33,732 bases of DNA from Blattamonas nauphoetae. Taxonomy: Eukaryota > Preaxostyla > Oxymonadida. The stretch spans positions 1 through 33,732 of the forward strand of contig JARBJD010000556.1 in NCBI GenBank assembly GCA_033064195.1. Reading direction: 5' to 3'. This document shows positions 1-9,289 of the stretch, one piece after another; within the stretch, counting starts at the first letter, position 1, and every line of letters begins with the position of its first letter. The notes beneath the pieces are model-generated. The model made no database searches and was not told the origin of the DNA. It worked only from the letters and a program-made list of their open reading frames with translations. A program made the translations under genes and the position numbers.

Positions 1-226
1 GATGATCACACACACCGGCTTCGAGACGTCCTCTCGGCCCTTCGGAGAAGAACGAGAGGACGCCGACCCAACAGCATCGCGGGATGGTCTGGCTGAGCGT
101 GGCCCTCGTCTTCTCGTCTGCGGTGTTCACCTCAACCACTCGATACCCAGCGTGCTTGGCCAGAAGTGGGCTGTCGTGCTTTTGCCTGTTCCGGGTGGGC
201 CGGAGAAGAGGGCACCTTTGGAGTGG

Positions 227-1251
227 TCAGCCGTCCTCGCCCAGCTTTCGTACTCGATTTTGGGTTCGTCTGGCGACTCTTCGGTGGATTTGGGGTGAGT
301 GGAGTGGATGAAGTGGCTGTGGGGCAGAGGGATTTTGGTTGGCGGAGGATCTGTCTCGAAGGACTGGTTCAGCTGTGTGTATCGACCGGATGGGGCGGGA
401 CCAGATGAAGTGTTTGGGTTCCGCTGGCTTTTTGGCGTTCAGAATATTGCTCCACTTTCTTTGTAGTTTCCATAAAAGCCTCCAGCCTTCGGAAACACTC
501 GGTGTGTACGCTGCTCCTCGCGAGGTGAACGACTTTCGGTAATTCTGTTGTATTGGGTTGAGGTTGCGGTTATCCTGAAATTGACCTTGTTTCCAGTCAC
601 GGCGTTGGAAAAATGGGTTCAGTGGGCGAGGTTGGATTGTCATGGGCCGATGGAAGACGCAGGGAACCCAAGTTGCGAACCAGCGATGGATCTTTCAAGA
701 GTGTCTGGAGGAGTGAGAAAAAATTAACTCAAACAGGATCAGCAATAAGTTCGTTGTAACTTTGGCATCATGTTTCTGGACCCACAGTGGCCGTGGAGGG
801 CGAGGCTTCCCAAGTTGGGGATGCTTGTGAATCTCGTCAGCTGGCTCGACTGGATCTGTTTCTTCGACACTTTTCGCTTCCCTTTCGAGCATCTCCTCGT
901 GAAGTCTCACATTCTTTTCAATAGCACGAGCGGTCTATGAATGGGCGAAGATCAAAAGTTCAAAAAAGTGGAGCAAACTTCAAGTTCGATCTCATTCAGC
1001 ATTCCTGACACCTTTCCGAACAATCCGACTTCGAGTGCATCTCGTCAAGATCTGATGATGTGGGAGAGCACCTGTGGACAAGAGATCCTTATTTGGATTC
1101 AATAGACCAGAAGAAGGATGTGATTGTCCATGAACGGATATTGAGTTCAGAAAAGACGTGGAGTTAATCAAATTGATAAAGACAGGATTGTCCGTTTCCA
1201 CCTGCCAATCAAGTTCTTTGAGCCAAAACTCATCTGCGAGAGAGGAGGGTA
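227..1251 (-). other. possible exon remnants of an unrecognised spliced gene
   Basis: Three minus-strand open stretches look coding-like but match no family I recognise. The stretch at 695-910 is rich in charged residues and proline (EEMLEREAKSVEETDP, KPRPPRPLWVQKHDAK). It ends at a plausible 56-nt intron on the minus strand, 760 down to 705, beginning GTTACA and ending CTCCTCCAG. After this the frame would continue TLLKDPSLVRNLG. The stretch at 992-1240 contains DEFWLKELDWQVETDNP. The stretch at 227-643 is rich in Arg, Pro, Asn and Gln (WSRPIRSIHTAEPVL). With the two stretches at 1252-1773 they may form one minus-strand gene or pseudogene. No complete exon chain could be closed with good splice sites, so the model is a suggestion only. 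Confidence 0.25.
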
Positions 1252-1605
1252 TCATGGAAGTTGGAAGACGAGAGAGATTCGCTGAGACAGAGGATATGCG
1301 GAGGGTGCGGTTGAAGTGGGTGATGTGTCTTGTTTCGATTCTGGCTTTGAATAAAGCGGTCGCCATTGAGTTGACGGATCTGGAAGCTCAAAGTCATCCA
1401 TAAACAAATCTGGTGATTCTTCGATCCTGGGACGTTCTTCATACACATCTGGTTCCACAGAATTTGTCTCGAATTGTTGAGAAAACGGAGGGAGGCTCTC
1501 ACTGAGTGATGCGTTTTGTTCAAGCGAGTCCAATTGCTTTTCTGGGGCTTTTTGAGGTTCTGGAATAACTGGTGGATCTGTATCTGGATGGACTCCGTCA
1601 TATAC
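1252..1605 (-). CDS. possible internal exon, acidic Pro/Ser/Glu-rich protein, unknown
   Basis: A minus-strand frame stays open for about 117 codons. It reads through an acidic, low-complexity stretch with DTDPPVIPEPQKAPEKQL near its start and DLFMDDFELPDPSTQW in the middle. The upstream side has a possible acceptor (TTTTTAACAATTCGTAG) and no ATG, so it would be an internal exon. No domain is recognisable. The acidic composition continues that of the small ATG-containing frame just upstream (1615-1773), which is why the two are suggested to belong together, although the phases do not fit with an obvious donor. It could also be a chance open frame. Confidence 0.28.
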   Translation of the reverse strand, partial: VYDGVHPDTDPPVIPEPQKAPEKQLDSLEQNASLSESLPPFSQQFETNSVEPDVYEERPRIEESPDLFMDDFELPDPSTQWRPLYSKPESKQDTSPTSTAPSAYPLSQRISLVFQLP

Positions 1606-1614
1606 TACGAATTG

Positions 1615-1773
1615 TTAAAAATAATACCAGGATTTAGGTGAGAGAGACGATGATGAGTTCTTTCTGACAAAACGGTACAAACGGGAGGTTAGCTCGTTGA
1701 TCTCATCTGCCTCAAGTAGAAGTTGTTCATTAAGGTCAAAATCATCGTCGAAGTCCGCGAACGTTGAGTCCAT
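1615..1773 (-). CDS. possible first exon, 52-codon acidic frame, unknown
   Basis: The frame starts with ATG at 1773 (minus strand) and encodes an acidic, leucine-rich start (MDSTFADFDDDFDLNEQ) followed by LLLEADEINELTSRLYRFV. It has no recognisable domain. The DIRS element begins only about 18 bases upstream of this ATG, so if this is a real gene the retrotransposon has inserted directly into its 5' region and separated it from its promoter. Evidence is composition, the ATG and position only. Confidence 0.28.
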   Translation of the reverse strand: MDSTFADFDDDFDLNEQLLLEADEINELTSRLYRFVRKNSSSSLSPKSWYYF

Positions 1774-1790
1774 TTTGACGTGGTGAGATC

Positions 1791-1934
1791 GATCACGATT
1801 ATGGCTTGGAAAGAAGAGATGAAGAAATATTGAGTATTCGTCCAGTGAAATGTGTGTAAAATCAAGTAATAACTTTGATAGTCCTTTATAACTCGTCTCA
1901 TTGAACCTGTTGTGATCCTTCCCTTTTGTTACTC
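1791..1934. repeat. DIRS left inverted terminal repeat
   Basis: Bases 1816-1934 are the exact reverse complement of 6134-6252. The outer 25 bases (from GATCACGATTATGGCTTGG) differ from the other end, as in DIRS-1 where the two terminal repeats carry unequal outer extensions. The same outer bases recur, complemented, in the internal region at 2019-2059. Confidence 0.92.
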
Positions 1935-2990
1935 GTTGGGAGAGGAAAGAAGAGATGAAGTCCGTTTTCCCTTGTTTCGTTTTTGTTGTTTCTTGTGCTA
2001 GAGGTGGGTGGTGGGTCTAATATTTCTTCATCTCTTCTTTCCAAGCCATAATCGTGATCACTCTTCAGTGATCTTCGATTTATGGCCTTGTCTCTCCGAG
2101 ATGAAGAAATATTGAGTGCGTTGGGAGTCGTCCTTGGCTTAAGGTAGTGTTTCTCAAGAATTCCTGACTTTACGCTCAACCTGGCACCTCTAGCAATGTC
2201 ATTCAGTTTCTCTCCACGTTCAACTTTCTTCGAAAGTCCTGAGTGTTTGAGTGAATACGGTTTAAATTTGTTCGTATCCACGCCGGCCCTCTGCATAACT
2301 TTGCCGACCAACTTGGCAATATCTCCTGGCTTCCGCTGGTTGGTCTCTGATCCCAACAGCTGCCCTGTCCATTGAAGTCCCTGCTTCAGACAATCGAGTT
2401 GCTTGATCCAACTCTCCGTTTTCAATTCTAGTGGGAGGTGTCGTTCATCGAGTGTGATGGTTTCCGGTTCGACACCTGATTTGAGAGTTGTGGTTAGTAC
2501 TGTCGTTCCATTTTGGAAGGAAACAGACTCACGACAAATTCGAGCTATCTCTGTGAATCGTAGAGAGTGATTCAGTGTGAGAGTTATCGCGATCGCAGAT
2601 CTAATTTCCTCTTCATCCAACTCCTGTTTCCTTTCCCACATCTTCCTCAACTCTGATTCCATCAGGTCCGCGTCCCAAGTCTCCGCATATTTTGCCGTTT
2701 GAGGATTAACTTTTCTCATTCCCTTCATAGTTGCGCTCACCAGAGCTGATGCGCCTACCTGTCCAAGTCCCAGGAGCTGGGAAAGAAATGAGACGGCGCT
2801 CCGCTCAGAGAATGGGGGCGCTTTAATCCGCCAGGCGGCATCGTCCTCGACAGGAATTGGCTACCTCGGAAGGATTAGTATCCCTCCAATCTCTTCCATC
2901 GTGATCCGCCTCCTCGATCCATCGACGGATCGACTTTGCATACTGTCTGCGAGTTGACTCGCTCATTCCCACAAGGATCCAGATCATTGT
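1898..2990 (-). pseudogene. DIRS tyrosine recombinase region
   Basis: This is the recombinase that integrates the circular DNA intermediate, replacing the DDE integrase of LTR elements. The N-terminal SAM-like core-binding part is visible around 2850-2990 (SESTRRQYAKSIRRWIEEAD). The catalytic part lies at 1898-2740, with RSAIAITLTLNHSLRFTEI and a C-terminal block KPYSLKHSGLSKKVERGE then ILEKHYLKP, typical of the phage-integrase-like fold of DIRS and Ngaro elements. The 3' end of the frame runs through the internal complementary region and into the left terminal repeat, as in DIRS-1. It is treated as part of a fossil element; it is broken at about one or two places. Confidence 0.82.
2019..2117. 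repeat. DIRS internal complementary region (ICR)
   Basis: Bases 2019-2059 are the reverse complement of the element's left end (from 1791). Bases 2060-2117 are the reverse complement of its right end (6232-6289). The two end sequences therefore lie fused side by side inside the element, overlapping the end of the recombinase frame. In the DIRS model this region templates the completion and circularisation of the cDNA. Confidence 0.93.
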
Positions 2991-3004
2991 TCGAGAGTCC
3001 AGTT

Positions 3005-5081
3005 TTAGTTCCTCTGCCAGCCCTTCCCAGATTTCTCCACTAAGAATGCGCGAAGGGATCCTGGCGGTCTGCTGCTGGCCGATGCTCTCAGTCCGGGACC
3101 CTCTGTTGTTATCTCTGCTGTTCTGCCAAGCCATTGTGTCTTCGTGGCCATTGAGATTAGATCGCTCAGGTTGGGGAGCGTTGTCCAGTCTGGAACGATC
3201 GCAATGATCGTCGGTTGTTCCATCTTGATCTTGTCGATCATTCTTGGAATTTGAGGAATTGGTGGGAATGCATAGATGCATTCTTCCCTTGACCAATCCT
3301 GTAATAGGGCGTTTGTACCCTCCGAGCCCGTCTCCTTCATGAGGCTCCAAAACCTGGGTGTTTGTGTGTTGTGAGCCGTTGCGAAGGCGTCGATTGACGG
3401 TGAGACGCCCCATTCTCTTGTCAAAGACAGAAGCACTTGTGGATCCAGTCGGTAGTCTGATGCGTCGCGCATCCGCGACAATCTGTCCGCCGTCGAGTTT
3501 GCCTCCCCGGCGATGTGCTCGGCCCAGAGCCGACATTCCGCAGCTTCTGCCTCCTGAATAGAGTCTTGAATACATCCAGCAGTGTCAAGCACGAACTCTT
3601 CCTGTTTATGTTCGATACAACCGATGTGTTGTCCGACATAACTAATACATCCTCCTGCTTTTATGATCCCTCTTCTCATTCCCTCTGAGAATCCCCGCCA
3701 GTGTTTCTCGACGGTTGCTTGTGAGAGCTACGCCGTCGGTCAGTTTTCCTGCCACCAGTCCTCTTCTCCTCCCGCTTCCAGACCACACCGATGCCCCATT
3801 CGCTGGCATCGGTTGTCATCGTCACTGATGGTCTGAAGCTCCTGATGGACTTGAATCGGTCTCTTGAGTCGGTCCAACCACCACCGCATCTCCTGCATCC
3901 CGCTTTCCGACATCTGTGACATTCCTTCGAACCCTTCGCGGCAGACGATCTCCTCTTTCCATGCGACAAGGTGTCGACTGTTGAAGAATGCGAGAGTGTT
4001 TGCAAAGACATCGCTTGGACTTTCCCGATGAGTGATGCGACGGACCTTGCCCTTGATAACCGTCCTTCCTCCTGCCGCCTGATACTGTGTCTGATCTGGT
4101 CCCTCAGATTCCTCTCTTCTTTTCCTCCACTTCCACAGTCATCTTCTCTGTGTCCCACATGAATCCCAGATATTGAATTCTGTGTGATGGGATCACCACT
4201 GACTTCTTCCGGTTGATGGTAAAACCCAGTCTTTCGAGTTCTGTGATAAGTTTTCGTGTGTTGACCTCTGTCTCTTGCTGTGTTGATCCTGAAACCAGAA
4301 AGTCGTCCAAGTAAGCCATTAGACGGAAATGAGGTCGAAAGGAGGCAATGACTGGTCTGATTAGCTTTGTGAAGATTCTTGGAGCAGATGTCAGGCCGAA
4401 ACAGAGGGTTGTCTGAGCATAGTATTTGCCTTCTGCGCTGAACTCGAAATAGGGAATTTGGTCCTCGTTGAGAGGGACGTGAAGGTACGCGTGAGTCAAG
4501 TCGACGGAGGTCAACCAACCTCCCTCGATCATTAGTGCGGCTGCCGTCGAAACTCCTTCCATTTTGAAATGTTCGTGAACTATTCTGTTGTTCAGCTGTC
4601 GACAATCCAGAATTCGCCTCCATGTCCCATCCTTCTTCTTGAGAACGAAGGTGGGACTCCACATCCGGACACTTTCTCGCGACACTTCCTCTATCACTCC
4701 CTCCAGTAGCTCCTCCTTCAGGACCTCTCGTAATCCTTCCGTCTCCTCTTTCCCCAATTTTATCTCGAATGGAGTACCCGCGCTTGTCGGCGGCCCAGAC
4801 TCCATCCATTCGAGCTCGACGCCGTGATGCACCATCTCCCCCAAGCCATATTTGTTCCACTCCCTCCAATGATGTCTTAGCTTCCCCCCTATGCCTCCAA
4901 ACGTCCTTTCTGAGCAGCGTGTGTCCTGACCCGTTGCTGGAGTGCTTTGAGAACCTAATATCGTCTTCTTTTCGTCGTGGGGTCTTGATTCCTTTGCGAA
5001 TAAGGGGGTGATTGTGCTGATCGTTTCCTGTGAGTTTGTGGAGTTGAAGTTTGTTGTGGACTCTGTCTCTGTGTTGTCCAC
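3005..5081 (-). pseudogene. DIRS reverse transcriptase and RNase H region
   Basis: Polyprotein region copying RNA into DNA. Reverse-transcriptase blocks are clear: WSPTFVLKKKDGTWRRILD (fingers), TSVDLTHAYLHVPL (motif A), LCFGLTSAPRIFTKL (motif B) and the catalytic MAYLDDFLVSGS (YLDD, motif C), all between about 4200 and 4700. RNase H follows, with TTDASEWGIGVVWKRE around 3800 and LWAEHIAGEANSTADRLSR around 3500. Next is the DIRS-specific tail with SIDAFATAHNTQTPRFWS and CIYAFPPIPQIPRMIDKI. This order and the tail block match DIRS rather than Ty3/gypsy or Copia. It overlaps gag upstream and the recombinase downstream. It is broken in this copy, probably two or three times. Confidence 0.9.
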
Positions 5082-6100
5082 GATCGATTTGTTGAGAACT
5101 GCCCCAAGGTGGGGCCTTGGCGAAAAAACTGCGACCTTCCTCGGAAATCCCCTCGCTTCATTTCTCTTTCCTTCTTTGTCTTCTCCTCCAACTGCTCGAT
5201 GTGCGACCTCTGCCTCGCCATGGACGCCTGACGTCCAGCTTCTTCGATGGGGTCGACACGAAGTCCTAGGACGTGCGAGAGGCGAGCATCGTTTGCCCGC
5301 CTCACCAGTTCACCTGATTTAAGAGTCATGAGTTCCAGAGCTCGGAGTCGCTCTGAAGCTGTCCTACATTGTACTACGGATCCAATTCCAAGTTTAGTCA
5401 GGTGGAAAGCCTCCTGCTCCATCTTCCTGAGAGATGTGTTGATCGGAGAGTATTTCGATTTCATCTTGTCCGCTATCGCATCCGGGTACATTTGCACCGC
5501 GTCTCCAATGTTTGCCATTCTCATCTTTAATTCTTCTTCGTCCTCCTCCTCCCATTGGAACGCCGGGAGGATCTCGATCATCTGCTCCAGCTTGGATGTG
5601 ATAGTATCATAATCTTCATCATCTTCTGCCTCCACTTCCGCCGCCGAAGCTTTCTCTGGAATTTCCAATTGTTCCGCCCACTTAATTTTCGTATGGTGCG
5701 ATAAATTCCTGAATGGTCCCGGAGTTACGCGACCGTCATATTCTGGCTGTGGTGAGACTGATCGAACAAACATTTGCTGTGAGTCAGCCTCGGCGAGCGT
5801 TTGGCTTGCTGTCTTCCATGTTCCCTCCTCCGGGGCGAGTTTGAACCACTCGGAGGAGTCCGCACCAACGATCGCATCAATCTGGACGGCCATGAGGCGA
5901 GCGATGTGGAAGAAGGGTCCCAGGGCATATTGTGCGCGTGGGGGGACTATGAAGTCACCATACCGGCTGATCGCTGTCGTGTCGCCGGAGTTGATTGCCG
6001 CCAGAGCCGTCGCAAACTCCTGGCGTAGGTCGAATATGGCCTCTAGTTGTGGTCGGATATCATTCACAGTTGGTACATTCCTGCTTCTTTCAGGCTGCAT
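4955..6100 (-). CDS. DIRS gag-like ORF1, 381 residues
   Basis: This is the first frame of the element, starting about 35 bases inside the right terminal repeat's inner edge and overlapping the reverse-transcriptase frame by about 125 bases. The protein has a helical N-terminal half (residues 10-130), an acidic stretch around residues 160-210 (EAEDDEDYDTITSKLEQM, EEEDEEELKMRM), and a strongly basic Gln/Ser/Arg-rich C-terminus ending TTKRRRY that suits nucleic-acid binding. No CCHC zinc knuckle is present, which is normal for DIRS gag. The call rests on position and composition; sequence similarity to known gag proteins was not testable here. This frame looks whole. Confidence 0.75.
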   Translation of the reverse strand: MQPERSRNVPTVNDIRPQLEAIFDLRQEFATALAAINSGDTTAISRYGDFIVPPRAQYALGPFFHIARLMAVQIDAIVGADSSEWFKLAPEEGTWKTASQTLAEADSQQMFVRSVSPQPEYDGRVTPGPFRNLSHHTKIKWAEQLEIPEKASAAEVEAEDDEDYDTITSKLEQMIEILPAFQWEEEDEEELKMRMANIGDAVQMYPDAIADKMKSKYSPINTSLRKMEQEAFHLTKLGIGSVVQCRTASERLRALELMTLKSGELVRRANDARLSHVLGLRVDPIEEAGRQASMARQRSHIEQLEEKTKKEREMKRGDFRGRSQFFRQGPTLGQFSTNRSWTTQRQSPQQTSTPQTHRKRSAQSPPYSQRNQDPTTKRRRY

Positions 6101-6133
6101 GATCCCCTATCTGCTTGATACACACAATCAAAG

Positions 6134-6289
6134 GAGTAACAAAAGGGAAGGATCACAACAGGTTCAATGAGACGAGTTATAAAGGACTATCAAAGTTATT
6201 ACTTGATTTTACACACATTTCACTGGACGAATACTCAATATTTCTTCATCTCGGAGAGACAAGGCCATAAATCGAAGATCACTGAAGAG
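6134..6289. repeat. DIRS right inverted terminal repeat
   Basis: Bases 6134-6252 are the exact reverse complement of 1816-1934. The outer extension 6253-6289 ends ATCACTGAAGAG and is complementary to 2060-2096 in the internal region. The element's right boundary is set where this complementarity stops. Confidence 0.92.
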
Positions 6290-7355
6290 AGATGTGTAAC
6301 TTGGGCCCCAATCTTGATATCATCCAGAATTTTTAGAACACCGTTAATTACTCTTAATATATTCAGAAATGGTGTCCGTAAAACCTTAAAATGCTTCAGC
6401 ATCGAGAAATCGATCACAGTAAATGAGACTCATTCTCCAGAATACACGCTCGAAAAGACTCCATCCCACCAGACAGTCGAATGAAAGGTAAAAGTTCTTC
6501 CAAATTGTTGTGGTCAGGATTGTATTCTATTTCTTTGAGGAAATCACTTTCACAAGGAGAAAGTCACTTCTTGAAATAAGGAGAGAGAGGATATGAGAAA
6601 AGATTGACAGACTATTGGATTCGAATTTAAGAAGTTGATGTGGTCATCAACACCAATCTTCGGGAGTGTAGTGATTACTGGAGTCGTTTGTTTCCGTGGA
6701 AATTCGTCACTAGAAAGTGCCAAATATGGGGTATAATTGATTCACACAGTCCATCGTTATCGATTCTGGAAAATTAGAAACTTCCACTGAAGCGATCGTG
6801 AGATAGGGATGGCTGTTTTCACGAGTGGTATCTACACTTTAGCCCGTTTTTCTGACAATATTGGATCAAGTACGGAAGAAAAGTGAATACCGTGTTGATG
6901 AAGATGTGTGTTGATCTGGAAGTGCTTGATACGGGCATCTGTCCGTGATCGCTTCATCCCAATTTGTCTTTTCCTTGTTTCTGGTGATGTTTCGGAAGTT
7001 CCTTCAAAGATATTGTTCCTGTAAGTCAGATATACGATAAAAGTCCGAAAATGAAGAAAAGTGAGGAAAGCAATGAAGATGACTGATCACATAATGAAAC
7101 AGGAAAATTTGTCCAGACTACCTTTGATCAGTCGCGATCTCGCTTGGGATTGATTCTATTCTTTCCTCAGCTGTTCAGTCCTCTTCATTTTTGGGTTTCG
7201 GTTTGGTAATTCGTGTGTTTTGTGACTCCAAACAATGAAATATGGGGTATAATTGTCATACAAGTCAAAGGTAAATCAACAAATGGACAACGGAAAGTTG
7301 AATGATAAAATTTCAGGATTGTAATTCAGGAGGGATTAGTGAATCGAAGATTGGG
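6290..7355. other. non-coding spacer right of the DIRS element
   Basis: No convincing gene was seen. The only structure noted is a 16-base direct repeat, ATATGGGGTATAATTG, at about 6724 and 7231, roughly 507 bases apart. It is too short to define an element. Scattered short open frames are not coding-like. Confidence 0.5.
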
Positions 7356-7516
7356 ACCCAAAAGCCACAGATGCGCAATTTTTTGGACACTTTTGATCGA
7401 ATTCACCAGAATTTTGACACCTGAAATTTTCCACCAGAATTTGGACACTTTTGAGTTCTTAAAAACCAGAATTTGGACACCACCAGATCATGGACACCTC
7501 CGAAGACGGAGGTGTC
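7356..7516. repeat. cluster of GGACAC motifs ending in a perfect hairpin
   Basis: The phrase CCAGAATTTGGACAC and close variants recur four to five times at irregular spacing between about 7380 and 7480. The cluster ends in a perfect 10-bp stem with a 4-base loop: GACACCTCCG (7493-7502), AAGA, CGGAGGTGTC (7507-7516). The stem itself contains the GACACC motif in both orientations. It may be the end of a decayed transposon, but no partner end was found. Confidence 0.6.
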
Positions 7517-7689
7517 AATTGATCAGTTTTGGGAATGGCAGACAAGTGAATGAGCAAAGAGAGAAGTGTCAAAAATAGAGCATTAAAACAAAAAAAGCAT
7601 CGAACTCGTGAATATAGACAAAGGAAGTGAGTGGGTCAGGTTCGAGAAATATTCATGAAAATAGCGATGGAAAGAAGGCGTAGGATGCA

Positions 7690-8530
7690 AAGTGAAGGTA
7701 AAAATAAAAGGAGAGATACAGCACAGAGCCCTCAGGAGGGTCATCGTGCACGCGAACGCATTGTCGTCTCTTCATCAGCAATCCAAAAGGATCTTTCATA
7801 ATTCCTCATAATGAGATCTAAAGTGAGAAGAGAAGGTAAAAATAAAAGGAGACATACAGCACAGAGCCGTGATGAGGGTCAACATCCACGCGAACGCATT
7901 GTCGTCTCTTCATCAGCAATCCAAAAGGATCTTTCATAATTCCTCATAATGAGATCTAAAGTGAGAAGAGAAGGTAAAAATAAAAGGAGACATACAGCAC
8001 AGAGCCGTGATGAGGGTCAACATCCACACGAACGCATTGTCGTCTCTTCATCAGCAATCCAAAAGGATCTTTCATAATTCCTCATAATGAGATCTAAAGT
8101 GAGAAGAGAAGGTAAAAATAAAAGGAGACATACAGCACAGAGCCGTGATGAGGGTCAACATCCACACGAACGCATTGTCGTCTCTTCATCAGCAATCCAA
8201 AAGGATCTTTCATAATTCCTCATAATGAGATCTAAAGTGAGAAGAGAAGGTAAAAATAAAAGGAGACATACAGCACAGAGCCGTGATGAGGGTCAACATC
8301 CACGCGAACGCATTGTCGTCTCTTCATCAGCAATCCAAAAGGATCTTTCATAATTCCTCATAATGAGATCTAAAGTGAGAAGTGAAGGTAAAAATAAAAG
8401 GAGACATACAGCACAGAGCCGTGATGAGGGTCAACATCCACACGAACGCATTGTCGTCTCTTCATCAGCAATCCAAAAGGATCTTTCATAATTCCTCATA
8501 ATGAGATCTAAAGTGAGAAGAGAAGGCAAC
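7690..8530 (+). repeat. 138-bp tandem repeat array, about six copies
   Basis: Successive copies of the phrase GAGATCTAAAGTGAGAAG at 7813, 7951 and 8089 are exactly 138 bases apart, and the pattern continues to about 8525. The inner copies are almost identical (differences such as CACGCG/CACACG and AGAAGA/AGAAGT). The first copy (7690-7812) and the last (from about 8511) have diverged. The unit length is divisible by three, and each unit holds an ATG-to-TAA frame of 42 codons for a basic peptide (MRSKVRREGKNKRRHTAQ...). Near-identity points to recent amplification; whether the peptide is made is unknown. A looser relative of the unit start recurs near 8650. Confidence 0.9.
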
Positions 8531-9289
8531 AAGAAAAGGAGACACACACTGGCAGGTCGTATCACGCGTCACTATCGAACCCTCCCCTTTGTTATCGATC
8601 CATCGTCGTTTCGACTGCCATCCTCAGTAATTAAGTAGAAAGAGCTCTAAAATGAGGACAGTCGGAAAAACCAAGAGGAGAAACACACTGGTGAGTCATC
8701 CCGTTCTTTTCTATGTTGATTGATGGTCGATTTGTGGTGTTTTTCGCGTGATCCTCCCCATTGCGACTCACCAATTTTCGTTGTTTGGCCTCCCTGTCTG
8801 TCTCTGGTTCGGACAATCCACCTCTCTCTGACGCTCGCTATTCCTTCATCCTATTGTACCCCTTGCCAACTCTTTAAACTCTCTTGTTAAGAGATCCACT
8901 GATCTGTCCCAATTCACTATTTTTCATTTTTTGGGTATAAAGGTACCAAAAAATAGACACTTTCCATAGAAGAACACAGGAGAAGTGTTCGATCTCTCAG
9001 AAGTTCATCCTTGACGTGAGGTCCCGATGTCCAGGGTTGGGAGCCCATTTCGTGTAGGGCGTAGAGGCTCTGCCCCTAGGTGCCCATTTAGATGTTGCAA
9101 GCTCATAGATTCGGTGGGAACAACACTGATCATGGGGCATCCTCGCAATCGCGCCTACACACTTACTGGACTGACGGTGTCGATATAGGTTATGAACTTT
9201 GAGATTTTCACTTCTCCTTGTTTCTTGATGAATTCTTATCAATAATACATAATTGTGTGAATGTGAGAAAAGGTTTTTTAGAATTGTTC
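8531..9289. other. spacer between tandem array and MULE transposase
   Basis: The first part has a degenerate relative of the array unit near 8650 (AAAATGAGGACAGTCGG). At 9003-9190 there is a locally GC-richer block with repeated GCCCATTT, containing a weak minus-strand frame that lacks recognisable domains. No RNA gene could be identified in it. Nothing else was seen. Confidence 0.4.

Larger units (their letters stand above)
1791..6289 (-). mobile_element. DIRS-type tyrosine-recombinase retrotransposon
   Basis: The element is about 4.5 kb and is oriented on the minus strand. Its order is gag (6100 to 4955), reverse transcriptase and RNase H (5081 to about 3005), then a tyrosine recombinase (to 1898). 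It has the two hallmarks of the DIRS-1 group: inverted terminal repeats (1791-1934 and 6134-6289, identical over about 119 bp), and an internal complementary region at 2019-2117. That region carries the complements of both outermost ends joined together, as expected for the circular-junction template. No LTRs and no target duplication are present, as is normal for recombinase-mediated insertion. Overlapping open frames are usual in this family. This copy still looks broken, with perhaps three to five breaks. The identical terminal repeats indicate a recent insertion. Confidence 0.93.

Noticed and set aside
5008-5612. plus-strand frames opposite the DIRS gag gene
   Set aside because: Serine/arginine-rich shadows of the antisense gag coding sequence with no independent support.
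7493-7516. Helitron 3' end
   Set aside because: The hairpin is right in size, but no CTRR follows within about 12 bases and no TC 5' end or Rep/helicase gene is present.
7690-8530. CRISPR-like array
   Set aside because: The units are 138 bp and wholly repeated with no unique spacers, in eukaryotic DNA; this is an ordinary tandem repeat.
9003-9190. structured RNA gene in the GC-richer block
   Set aside because: No tRNA boxes, 5S or snRNA consensus could be found on either strand.
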